Assembly (NCBI GenBank): GCA_035314825.1
Contig: DATFYX010000001.1
Span: forward strand, 124,001-188,000
From: Candidatus Eremiobacteraceae bacterium
GTDB taxonomy: Bacteria; Vulcanimicrobiota; Vulcanimicrobiia; Eremiobacterales; Eremiobacteraceae
Direction of reading: 5' to 3'
DNA length: 64,000 bases
Positions 41,957-50,178 of the stretch are shown here, one piece after another. The notes beneath the pieces were generated by a model. The model worked only from the letters and a program-made list of their open reading frames with translations. It made no database searches and was not told the origin of the DNA. Made by a program: the position numbers and the translations under genes. How positions within the stretch are numbered: position 1 is the stretch's first letter; each line of letters starts with the position of its first letter.

Positions 41957-44011
41957 ATGAAGTATCTCAATCGGGATCTCTCGTGGCTCGACTTCGACGC
42001 GCGAGTCTTGGCGTTGGCCGAGAACGAGTCGGTGCCGCTGCTCGAGCGCGTGCGCTTCCTCGCTATTTTCAGCCGCAATCTCGACGAGTTCTTCCAGGTC
42101 CGCATCGGCGGCCTGCACGAGCAACTGCGTGAGGGCGTCGGCGGCACGAGCTCCGACGGCCTGACGATCACCGAGCAGCTCGACATCATCAAGCCGCGCA
42201 CCGAGCAGCTGGTGGAGCGCAGCGCCCGCATCTTCGCCGAGCAGCTCAAACCCGCGCTCGCGCAGGCGGGCATCAGGTTCGCGGACTGGTCCGAACTGAA
42301 CGAGAGCGATCGCGCGCATCTCGACAAGATGTTCTACGAGCAGATCTTCCCGGTGCTCACCCCGCTGGCGGTCGATCCCGGCCATCCGTTCCCGTATATC
42401 TCCAACCTGTCGCTCAATCTCGCCGTCGTCGTGGGCGACCCCGCCGCGGCCGAGCCGCGCATCGCCCGCCTCAAAGTCCCGCCGCTGCTGCCGCGCTTCG
42501 TACGCATGCCCGACGGCGAACGCTTCGTGCCGGTCGAGCAGATAATCGCCGCACATCTCGACTCGCTGTTCCCGGGCATGGAGATCGTCGAGAGCCACGC
42601 GTTCCGCATCACTCGCAACGCCGACTTCGCGCTCAAAGAAGATGAAGCCGAAGATCTGCTCGAGGCCGTCGAATCCGTCCTGCGCATGCGGCGGCGTTCG
42701 CCGGACGCGGTGCGTCTTGAGATCGCGCGTGCGATGTCGGATGACGTGCGCAGCCTGTTGATGCGCGAGCTCGAGCTCGACAATTCCGATGTCTACGTGG
42801 TCGACGGCCCGCTGGATCTGGGCGGCCTGTGGGCGATCGCCGACCTCGATCGACCGGCGCTCAAGTACGAGCCGTGGCTGCCGCTCACCCCGCCGCAGTT
42901 CTCAGTGGCCGGCGATCAGACGCTGCGGCTGTTCCGCGTCTTGCGCCAAGGCGACATGCTGGTCCACCACCCGTACGATTCGTTCCTCACCTCGGTCGAG
43001 GCGTTCGTGGACCAGGCGGCCCGCGATCCGCGCGTCATGGCCATCAAGCAGACGCTGTACCGCACCGGACCCGACAGCCCGATCATCAAGTCGCTCATCC
43101 GCGCCGCCGAAGCGGGCAAGCAGGTCGTGGCGCTCGTCGAGGTCACGGCTCGCTTCGATGAGGCGACCAACATCAATTTCGCGCGCGCGCTGGAAGAAGC
43201 CGGCGTGCACGTCGTCTACGGCATCGTGGGGTTGAAGACGCACGCCAAGATCACGCTGGTCGTGCGCCAAGAGGCGACGGGCATCAAGCGGTACTGCCAC
43301 GTCGGGACCGGGAATTACAACCCGACGACTGCGCGGCTGTACGAGGACATCGGCATCCTCTCGAGCGATCAGGACCTCGGCGCAGACCTCACCGAGTTGT
43401 TCAATTACCTGACCGGCTACAGCAAGCAGAGCCGTTACAAGAAGCTGCTGGTGGCGCCGGGCACGCTGCGGCCCGCGCTGATCGAGCTCATCAAGCGCGA
43501 AGCGGACGCACCCGACGGGCGCATCATCATCAAGGTGAACAATCTGGTCGACCCGACCATCATCCAGGCTCTGTACGGCGCAGCGCAGTCGGGTACCCAG
43601 ATCGACCTGATCGTGCGCGGAATCTGCTGCTTGCAGCCGGGCGCGGACGGATCGGCGAACAACATACGCGTGCGTTCGATCGTCGGCCGCTATCTCGAGC
43701 ACTCGCGCATCATGCGCTTCGGCGGCGACGAGCGCGGGCCGGAGTATTTCATCGGCTCGGCGGACGTCATGCAGCGCAACCTCGACCGGCGCGTCGAGGC
43801 GGTCATCCCGGTCACCGATCCGCTGCTGCAAGCGCGCCTGCAAGAGATCCTCGACGTGGATCTCGCCGACGACGCGCTCGCCTGGACGCTTGACGCCGAA
43901 GGCGTCTGGCACAAGGTGCCGGACGTGCTCCATCTCAACGCGCACCGCCGGCTGCAAGAGCTGGCGACGGCGCGCCTGCAGGCTCACACGCCCGTCGACG
44001 TCAGTGCTTGA
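41957..44011 (+). CDS. ppk1: Polyphosphate kinase 1
   Basis: 684 residues, full-length PPK1. N-terminal YLNRDLSWLDFDARVLALA, then GDMLVHHPYDSF, the two phospholipase-D-like halves with catalytic His residues in LKTHAKITLVVRQE and RYCHVGTGNYNPTTARLYED, and the end region GGDERGPEYFIGSADVMQRNLDRRVE. It reversibly transfers the gamma phosphate of ATP to polyphosphate. It is clustered with a CHAD protein and a MutT1-like gene, as polyphosphate genes often are. The stop overlaps the next gene by 8 bases. Confidence 0.96.
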   Translation: MKYLNRDLSWLDFDARVLALAENESVPLLERVRFLAIFSRNLDEFFQVRIGGLHEQLREGVGGTSSDGLTITEQLDIIKPRTEQLVERSARIFAEQLKPALAQAGIRFADWSELNESDRAHLDKMFYEQIFPVLTPLAVDPGHPFPYISNLSLNLAVVVGDPAAAEPRIARLKVPPLLPRFVRMPDGERFVPVEQIIAAHLDSLFPGMEIVESHAFRITRNADFALKEDEAEDLLEAVESVLRMRRRSPDAVRLEIARAMSDDVRSLLMRELELDNSDVYVVDGPLDLGGLWAIADLDRPALKYEPWLPLTPPQFSVAGDQTLRLFRVLRQGDMLVHHPYDSFLTSVEAFVDQAARDPRVMAIKQTLYRTGPDSPIIKSLIRAAEAGKQVVALVEVTARFDEATNINFARALEEAGVHVVYGIVGLKTHAKITLVVRQEATGIKRYCHVGTGNYNPTTARLYEDIGILSSDQDLGADLTELFNYLTGYSKQSRYKKLLVAPGTLRPALIELIKREADAPDGRIIIKVNNLVDPTIIQALYGAAQSGTQIDLIVRGICCLQPGADGSANNIRVRSIVGRYLEHSRIMRFGGDERGPEYFIGSADVMQRNLDRRVEAVIPVTDPLLQARLQEILDVDLADDALAWTLDAEGVWHKVPDVLHLNAHRRLQELATARLQAHTPVDVSA

Positions 44012-45488
44012 GCGCGAACTCAAACTCGGGGCGCCGGCCGCCTTTCGACTGCCCGACCTCGCGCTGGTGACGATCGACGTCGCCAGCGCCGATGCCGTCA
44101 CCGAAAAACTCAAGACGACCTACTTCGATACGCGCGATCTGCGCCTCACCCGTTGGGGCTGCAGCTTGCGTTACCGCATCGGTCAAGGCTGGACCGTCAA
44201 ACTGCCGGGTCCGCTCGAATCCAACGGCGATCTGCTGGTGCGCGGCGAGCACGTGTTCCAGGGGGAACCGCAAGCGCCACCGCCGGCGGCGCTCGACCTG
44301 CTGACCGCGTACTTGCGCAAGAGCGCCGTGCACGAGATCGTCCGGCTGCGCACGACGCGCCAGATGATCACCTTGAAGGGGCCCGACGGCACGCCGCTTG
44401 CCGAAACCGTCCAAGACGACGTCGCCGTGCTCGACGGCCGCAAGATCGCTGACCGCTTCCGCGAGATCGAGATCGAGCTCAAGGAAGCCGCACCAGAAAC
44501 GCTTCTGCCTGCGATCCTCGAACGGCTCCAGGCCGCAGGAGCCGGCGCCGCAGATCCGACGCCCAAGATCGTGCGCGCGCTGGGCATGCGGGCCCGGCGT
44601 CCTCCCGAGCTCGAGGTCGAAGAGCTCGCGCCAGAGGCCACCGCAGGGGCGGTCTTGCGGCGTGCGCTCGCACTCGCGTCGACCCGCCTGTTGCGGCACG
44701 ACGCCGGTATCCGCTTAGGCACCGATCCCGAGGACATCCATCAGGCGCGGGTCGCCGTGCGTCGCCTGCGTTCGCACCTGCGCACGTTCTTGCCGTTGAT
44801 GGATATCGAATGGGCCGGCTCGTTGCGGCAGGAGCTCGGCTGGCTCGCCGACGAGTTAGGGGCCGTGCGTGACGCCGACGTCTTGATGGATCGACTGCGC
44901 AAACACGCCGGTGCGTTGCCGCCGCGCGATCGCAACGCCGGCGCCCAGATCCTCGCGCTTTTGGCCGCACAGCGCGCGGCCTCCATGCAGCGGCTCAACG
45001 CCACGGTCCACGATCCTCGCTATATCGAACTCCTGAAGCGTCTGGTGGAATCCGCTCGCGCGCCGCAGCTCGCGCCCATCGCCGCCGAGGCCGGGATGCT
45101 GACCCTGCCGCCGCTGATCGCCAGCTTGTATCGCAACGTGCGCACGATGGTGGACGACTTCGGCCAGCAGCCCACCGACGACCAGTTGCACAAGTTGCGC
45201 ATCCGCGCCAAACGCTGCCGCTACGCGGCCGAGGCCGTCACCCCGGTCATCGGCCGGCGCGCGCGCAGCTTCGCCCGCGCGGCCGCGGCGTTGCAGGAAG
45301 TGCTCGGCGAGCACCACGATGCCGTGGTCGCGATGCAGTGGGTGCGCGAGCACGCGGCCAGCGGGCCCTTGACGTTCGTGGCCGGCCAATTCAACGCGTT
45401 GGAATTGACCGCGGCCAACGCCGCACGCGCCGTGTGGCACGAAGCCTGGCGCGCATTCGACAGGAAGAAGCTGCGTTCGTGGATGTGA
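44004..45488 (+). CDS. CYTH-CHAD domain protein, polyphosphate-associated
   Basis: 494 residues from GTG 44004 (LERELKLGAP). Residues 1-205 are a CYTH (triphosphate tunnel) domain with the ERELK metal/phosphate motif, YFDTRDLRLTRWGCSLRYR and EIEIELKE. Residues 230-490 are a CHAD domain: conserved basic helices IHQARVAVRRLRSHLRTF, LGAVRDADVLMDRLRKH and LHKLRIRAKRCRYAAEAV. CHAD domains bind polyphosphate, and CYTH domains hydrolyse triphosphate or bind polyphosphate. Coupling to ppk1 gives strong functional support. CYTH activity is inferred. Confidence 0.93.
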   Translation: MLERELKLGAPAAFRLPDLALVTIDVASADAVTEKLKTTYFDTRDLRLTRWGCSLRYRIGQGWTVKLPGPLESNGDLLVRGEHVFQGEPQAPPPAALDLLTAYLRKSAVHEIVRLRTTRQMITLKGPDGTPLAETVQDDVAVLDGRKIADRFREIEIELKEAAPETLLPAILERLQAAGAGAADPTPKIVRALGMRARRPPELEVEELAPEATAGAVLRRALALASTRLLRHDAGIRLGTDPEDIHQARVAVRRLRSHLRTFLPLMDIEWAGSLRQELGWLADELGAVRDADVLMDRLRKHAGALPPRDRNAGAQILALLAAQRAASMQRLNATVHDPRYIELLKRLVESARAPQLAPIAAEAGMLTLPPLIASLYRNVRTMVDDFGQQPTDDQLHKLRIRAKRCRYAAEAVTPVIGRRARSFARAAAALQEVLGEHHDAVVAMQWVREHAASGPLTFVAGQFNALELTAANAARAVWHEAWRAFDRKKLRSWM

Positions 45489-46408
45489 ACGGGGTCGTCC
45501 GCGCAGCCGGCGGGATCATCGTTCGCTCCAAACCCGAAGGGGCTCTCGAGCTGGTCATCGTCCACCGGCCGTCATACGACGATTGGACGTTCCCTAAAGG
45601 CAAACTGCAGGCCGGCGAACGCGAAGAGCACACCGCGATCCGCGAGGTCGAGGAGGAGACGGGCATGCGTTGCCGTCTCGAACGCGCGCTCGGCAGCACC
45701 AAGTATAAGGATCACCGCGGACGGCCCAAGGTCGTCCACTACTGGGTGATGCGAGCGCTGGCCGGTCATTTCCGGCCGAGCCGCGAAGTGGATGAGCTGC
45801 GCTGGGTCTCGGTGCGGCAAGCCTCCGCGCTGCTGACCTACAATCACGACCGCGCCTTGCTGCGCGGGCTCTCCAACGAGATCGATGCTGCGGCCGTACA
45901 AGCCGGCGGCGAGCGCCAGGGGCGCGCGTCGCTGCGTAACCAGATGAGCTCGACGATCTACCTCGTGCGTCATGCCAAGGCGCTCAACCGCAGCGAGTGG
46001 ACCGAGGTGGACGAGCAGCGGCCGCTGACCAAAGCCGGCCGCCGACAAGCAGACGAGCTGGTGCAGCGGTTGAGCGCCTTTTCGTTCGCGCGCGTGATCA
46101 CCAGTCCGCACGTGCGCTGCAAAGAGACGGTCGAGCCGCTCGCCAAAGCGCGTAAGCTCGCCGTCGAAGCCGCGGACCAATTGGCCGAGAACACCGACGC
46201 CGATGACGTGCTCGCCTTCATCAAGACGCTGGGCTCGAGACCGGCGCTGCTGTGCAGCCACGGTGACGTCATCGCGGATCTCATGACCAACCTCGTCAAC
46301 GACGGGCTGGCCACCGAGAGCGAGCTGCGTTGGGAGAAGGGCTCGACCTGGGTGCTCGAGTCAGACGGCGAGACCTTTTTGTACGGCCGCTACTTGCCGC
46401 CCCCGTGA
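45479..46408 (+). CDS. Nudix hydrolase fused to SixA-type histidine phosphatase (MutT1-like)
   Basis: 309 residues from GTG 45479 (GTG 45485 is also possible). Residues 1-145 are Nudix, with the box GKLQAGEREEHTAIREVEEETGM. Residues 158-309 are a histidine phosphatase: RHG-type motif YLVRHAKALN, SPHVRCKETVEPL and CSHGDVIADL. This two-domain layout is that of mycobacterial MutT1, which acts on 8-oxo-guanine nucleotides and dinucleoside polyphosphates and is encoded beside ppk1 there too. Start and stop overlap the neighbours, so CHAD, Nudix and GNAT genes are translated as one chain. Confidence 0.93.
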   Translation: MDVNGVVRAAGGIIVRSKPEGALELVIVHRPSYDDWTFPKGKLQAGEREEHTAIREVEEETGMRCRLERALGSTKYKDHRGRPKVVHYWVMRALAGHFRPSREVDELRWVSVRQASALLTYNHDRALLRGLSNEIDAAAVQAGGERQGRASLRNQMSSTIYLVRHAKALNRSEWTEVDEQRPLTKAGRRQADELVQRLSAFSFARVITSPHVRCKETVEPLAKARKLAVEAADQLAENTDADDVLAFIKTLGSRPALLCSHGDVIADLMTNLVNDGLATESELRWEKGSTWVLESDGETFLYGRYLPPP

Positions 46409-46917
46409 CGCAGGCACGGTCGAATGAATTCGACCGCTCCAAAGCGCGCATACGCGATGCGCGCGACGACGATGCGGCCGGCCTCATCGCGTTGATCGAT
46501 GCGACGTTTTCGGAATATCCCGGCTGCGTGCTCGAGCTGGAGCACGAGATGCCGCAATTGAAGGCCATCGCGACCGCGTTCGCAGCGCTGGGCGGGCGCT
46601 TCTGGTCGGCGGAACTCGACGGCGTCGTCGTGGGCTGCGCCGGCATCGCTCCGGCGCACGATCCCTCCGGCGCGGAGCTGAAACACTTATACGTCTCCAA
46701 GAACGTGCGGCGCGCCGGCTTGGGCACCGCGTTCGTGAAGCTCGTCGAAGAAGAGGCGGCTCGCAGAGGCGCTACGTTCGTCGAGCTGTGGAGCGACACG
46801 CGCTTTCTCGACGCGCATCGTCTGTACGAGCGGCTAGGCTACGCGCGCCTGCCCGACACGCGCGAGCTCGACGACTTGAGCAACAGCATCGAGTACCACT
46901 TCATCAAGCGGCTGTAA
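46405..46917 (+). CDS. GNAT-family N-acetyltransferase with repeat-encoded N-terminus
   Basis: 170 residues from GTG 46405, overlapping the Nudix-SixA stop. GNAT core: IRDARDDDAAGLIALIDATF, LKHLYVSKNVRRAGLGTAFVKLVEEEA (acetyl-CoA loop) and YERLGYARLPDTREL. Residues 4-12 (ARSNEFDRS) are encoded by a copy of the palindromic repeat, which therefore lies between the start codon and the domain. No start codon exists between the repeat and the first beta strand. Substrate unknown. The 3' end overlaps the convergent DUF4126 gene by 14 bases. Confidence 0.88.
   Translation: MTQARSNEFDRSKARIRDARDDDAAGLIALIDATFSEYPGCVLELEHEMPQLKAIATAFAALGGRFWSAELDGVVVGCAGIAPAHDPSGAELKHLYVSKNVRRAGLGTAFVKLVEEEAARRGATFVELWSDTRFLDAHRLYERLGYARLPDTRELDDLSNSIEYHFIKRL
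46417..46436. repeat. Palindromic repeat copy 4 (start of the GNAT gene)
   Basis: CGGTCGAA-TGAA-TTCGACCG followed by CTCCA, the same extended sequence as at 30945 apart from the spacer. It is read in frame as part of the acetyltransferase. Confidence 0.8.
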
Positions 46918-47467
46918 CGCCGCGATAGACCCTGCGTCCGAGCACGATCAGTGAGATCACCAAGATGAGCGCGAGCACGGCGGCAAGGATCGGAGCGGCG
47001 AACGTCACGATCAGTCCGCCGATAGCGATCACGTCCTCGACGACGCTCAACGCGGGGTTCGCCAGACCAAGGGTGGTCGCCGATGATGCGGCGCGCGCAG
47101 TGGCAGAAGACGTGTGCACGACAAGCGCGTTGAGCGCGCCGGCCGCCATCAGGCCCGCCAGCTCGCCGGGGCTGCTCGTGTTGACCGTGCCTCCGACGAG
47201 GATCGCGGCCGCGACCGGTCGCGCCGCGAACGAAACCGCGTGCAACGCATGATCGACCACGGGGATCTTGTCCGCCGCGAGCTCGAGCAACGCGAAGACG
47301 CCCAGCACGATGACGGTGCCGTCCGCGCCGAGCCACATGAAGCCGGCGCTCGGATGGATAAGATGGTAATGGGCCGCCACGGAAGCGGCGAAGAGCGTGA
47401 GAAAGCCGCGCAGGCCAGCCGTGGTCGTCAGCGCATACGCGAGCGCATATTGGGTCGTCGTATCCAT
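46904..47467 (-). CDS. DUF4126-like membrane protein
   Basis: 187 residues, largely hydrophobic, with about five to six membrane segments. ALTTTAGLRGFLTLFAASVAAH and AADKIPVVDHALHAVSFAARPVAAAILVGG match the DUF4126 pattern, and a Gly/Ala-rich segment GELAGLMAAGALNALVVH follows. No function is established. It is convergent with the GNAT gene. Confidence 0.8.
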   Translation of the reverse strand: MDTTTQYALAYALTTTAGLRGFLTLFAASVAAHYHLIHPSAGFMWLGADGTVIVLGVFALLELAADKIPVVDHALHAVSFAARPVAAAILVGGTVNTSSPGELAGLMAAGALNALVVHTSSATARAASSATTLGLANPALSVVEDVIAIGGLIVTFAAPILAAVLALILVISLIVLGRRVYRGVTAA

Positions 47468-47501
47468 CGGAGCGGATTACCCGTCGGCGAGCTGTTTGGT
47501 T

Positions 47502-49634
47502 TCAGTGGGAGAAGGCCGGTAGCGACGTTGACTGTGTGACGCGCTCGCCTTGCGCTCCTACCGAGACGACCTGGACGAAGACCGACCCGCGGTACGTGCG
47601 CGGGACGTACAGCACTGCGTTGTAGCGTCCGCCGGGGACGTCGGTCGAGCTGAGCACATCGCCGCGCTCATCGGTGAGCTCGACGTGCGCCGAGGCTTGC
47701 CCGTTGGCGCCCCACAGGACGCGCACGGCGTGGCCGCCCGGGCCGTAGTGCGCGTCGACTCCCTGCATCGATACGACGATGCTCGGATTCGCCGGCCGGT
47801 AATGCGGGCGCGGTTTTGGCGCTGCGGTGTGCACCGGCTTGGGCGCGAGCGCGACGTGTGCCGCTGTCGGCGCCGGACGAGGCGGCGCGGGCGCCGTCGT
47901 CGCGAGCGCGCGCTGTGTCGCTTGGGCTGCCGCGCGTGCAGTGGCCGTCGGTGCGACGCTCGGGGGTGCGACGACCTTGCCCGACGCATTCGGTGCGGGC
48001 GACGCGTTCTGTTTGTTCTGATCGTTGCGTCGAGGGCTCGCGGCCGGAGGCGGAGTCTCTAAGACCACCGCGGGAGGAACGGTGACGCTCGGAGCGGCCT
48101 GCGGTGCGACCGGCGGAGCTATCGTCGGACGCATCAAGTAGAAGACGACCACCAGCGCAAGCGCGATGATCGCAGTGCCGCCGACCGCAAGCGTTCCCAA
48201 CTGTCCTTCATGCGAGCGCAGCGCCGGAAGGTCTGGCATCTCGATCGTGCGGCGCGCACTGGCCTTGCGTTCCTTACCGGCCTCGATGGCGCGCGCGAGC
48301 GACGGCGGCGGCCCGACGACCGACGACTCGAGCGGCGATTCTCCGAAAAGGCCTTCCGTCGCAGGCTGTTCCTCGACCGGCGCTTCGCTTTCGCTCGTCG
48401 CGATGCCGGGCGCGACGTATGTCCGGCGATACGGCTGCGGAACCGCGTCGCCTGAATCGGCCGGCGAGACCGGCGGCGGGACGGGCGTCGGCGCGCGCGG
48501 CGGAGCCGGCGGTTGCGGTGGCTGTGGTTTAGGCACTGTCGCCGGCCTGCGCGCGTAGATCGACGGCGGCTCCGATGGCGCATCCGGCGCATCGCGTCCT
48601 GGTCCGCGCCAACCCGCTGGCGGCGAGACGGGTCTGCCGACGAGCAGCGACATCAACTCGTCGTCGTTCTCGGGATTGCTGAAGTCGGGCTGCGGCGGGC
48701 TCGGCCCCACCGGCTCCGCCGGCGGGTTCGCGCTTGCAGCAACCGGCGACGTAGCCTCGGGCGCGGACCCCGGATAGGGATTCACAAACGGCGGCGTCGG
48801 CGCTTCGATCGCGAGCGCCGTCTGAGTTTGGTTCGGCGGCGCCGAAGCGGGTGCGAGCGGAGGCGGCATGGGTTGCGGAGGCGGCGCTGGTTGCACGACT
48901 TGTGCCGGTTGCACGGATTGCGCTTCATGCGCAGCGGCGGCCTCGGCTGCTTCCGCGCGCTCGTACGGGGAGAGCTTGCTCTCGATCGTATCCCACGACA
49001 AACGGCCGGTCCGTTTGCCTTGCGATACGGCGACGCCCATCTCGACGACGTGCGGATGGTTATTGCCTTGCGCGTCTTTGACTGCGCGTTTCCATAATAT
49101 CGGGATGGTGACGGTTTGGGTCTGACCGGGTTCGAGCCGCAGCGGCGCGACGTCGACGAATTCGAGCGACTGATGCGGCGTGGGTTGCAGTGCGAATTGT
49201 CCGCCGGTCGCGCTCAGGCTCTTCACCGCACAGGAGATGACGAAACCGCGGATTGCGTCGCCGTCGAGTATTGGCTCTTTCCACGCCAGCTGGATCGTGC
49301 AGTCGATGCCGCCGGCTGATATGAGGCCGCGCTCGAGCGACGCGATGACGTCCCCGGCGGCGTCGCGCACCGAGATCAGGGTCAGCTGATCGCGCGGCAC
49401 CTGGGCGGTTTCAGCGAAGGTGAGCGCGACGGTCTTGCGCTCGCGCGGGCGTAAGCTGAACGAGGCCGGCTCGAAGGTCCCCCCTTCGGCTGGCTCGTCC
49501 AACGACATGGTGCAGTCGACATGCTCGTCCCCGGACTTGTTGATCACGATGATCTCGTATCGCGATGATTGTCCGGGCGTCAGGTACCACCTAACGGAAC
49601 GGTCGGCGCACTCGATGCTGAGGTTTGTCGCCAT
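47502..49634 (-). CDS. Large proline-rich single-pass membrane protein with Ig-like ends
   Basis: 710 residues from ATG 49634, chosen for the GGGAG six bases upstream (an ATG 15 bases earlier is in frame). Residues 5-90 and 100-210 look like beta-sandwich domains (YEIIVINKSGDEHVDCTMSL, TVTIPILWKRAVKDAQGNN). Residues 230-470 are a Pro/Ala-rich linker. A single membrane helix (about 480-502, TLAVGGTAIIALALVVVFYL) and a second Pro/Ala linker follow. The end domain is beta-rich (IVVSMQGVDAHYGPGGHAV, GRYNAVLYVPRTYRGSVFVQV). No catalytic motif is visible. It is divergent from hsp20-lon. Confidence 0.75.
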   Translation of the reverse strand: MATNLSIECADRSVRWYLTPGQSSRYEIIVINKSGDEHVDCTMSLDEPAEGGTFEPASFSLRPRERKTVALTFAETAQVPRDQLTLISVRDAAGDVIASLERGLISAGGIDCTIQLAWKEPILDGDAIRGFVISCAVKSLSATGGQFALQPTPHQSLEFVDVAPLRLEPGQTQTVTIPILWKRAVKDAQGNNHPHVVEMGVAVSQGKRTGRLSWDTIESKLSPYERAEAAEAAAAHEAQSVQPAQVVQPAPPPQPMPPPLAPASAPPNQTQTALAIEAPTPPFVNPYPGSAPEATSPVAASANPPAEPVGPSPPQPDFSNPENDDELMSLLVGRPVSPPAGWRGPGRDAPDAPSEPPSIYARRPATVPKPQPPQPPAPPRAPTPVPPPVSPADSGDAVPQPYRRTYVAPGIATSESEAPVEEQPATEGLFGESPLESSVVGPPPSLARAIEAGKERKASARRTIEMPDLPALRSHEGQLGTLAVGGTAIIALALVVVFYLMRPTIAPPVAPQAAPSVTVPPAVVLETPPPAASPRRNDQNKQNASPAPNASGKVVAPPSVAPTATARAAAQATQRALATTAPAPPRPAPTAAHVALAPKPVHTAAPKPRPHYRPANPSIVVSMQGVDAHYGPGGHAVRVLWGANGQASAHVELTDERGDVLSSTDVPGGRYNAVLYVPRTYRGSVFVQVVSVGAQGERVTQSTSLPAFSH

Positions 49635-49737
49635 CCAGTACTCCCGCATTTATTGTATCGGAAGTCCCGCCTGCGGGTAGGAGGGCCCGGGACGCCGAAA
49701 TAGGACTATTCCCGCCTATCCAGGAGCGCCATCACAG

Positions 49738-50178
49738 ATGCAGCCCGATGATCTCGTACGCGAATTCGACCGATTGTTCGCGGAATTGAGCCTCCCCCTG
49801 ACCCGGCACGCCCGGCGCGGGTCGTTCAACCCGAACGCCGACGTCTACCTGACCGACCGTGGCCGCACGGTCATGGTCCGCGTCGAGCTGGCGGGCGTCA
49901 ATCCCGCTAACGTCAAGCTGGTCGTCGAGGGCGCAAGCCTGTACCTGGCTGGGTTTCGTGAGCCTGACCTGCGCCGCGCCGAGGCGGTGCTCCAAAAAGA
50001 GATCGAATACGGCTGCTTTCTCAAGCGCATCCCGCTGCCCTCAGTCGTCGCGGTCGATGCCGCCAAGGCTGAATATCACGACGGCACGCTGAGCATCAAG
50101 CTGCCTGTGTCCGACAGCGGCCAAGTCGACGGGGTTGACCGCATGGAGATCCGCATGGCGATCCGGGGGCGCGGCTGA
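49738..50178 (+). CDS. hsp20: Small heat-shock protein Hsp20 (alpha-crystallin domain)
   Basis: 146 residues. Alpha-crystallin domain from FNPNADVYLTDRGRTVMVRVELAGVNPANVKLVVEG to AKAEYHDGTLSIKLPV, whose end contains the usual A-x-x-x-x-G-x-L pattern. N-terminal helix PDDLVREFDRLFAELSL. It is an ATP-independent holdase. It directly precedes lon, sharing a base with its ATG (TGATG), so folding and proteolysis genes are coupled. Confidence 0.93.
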   Translation: MQPDDLVREFDRLFAELSLPLTRHARRGSFNPNADVYLTDRGRTVMVRVELAGVNPANVKLVVEGASLYLAGFREPDLRRAEAVLQKEIEYGCFLKRIPLPSVVAVDAAKAEYHDGTLSIKLPVSDSGQVDGVDRMEIRMAIRGRG

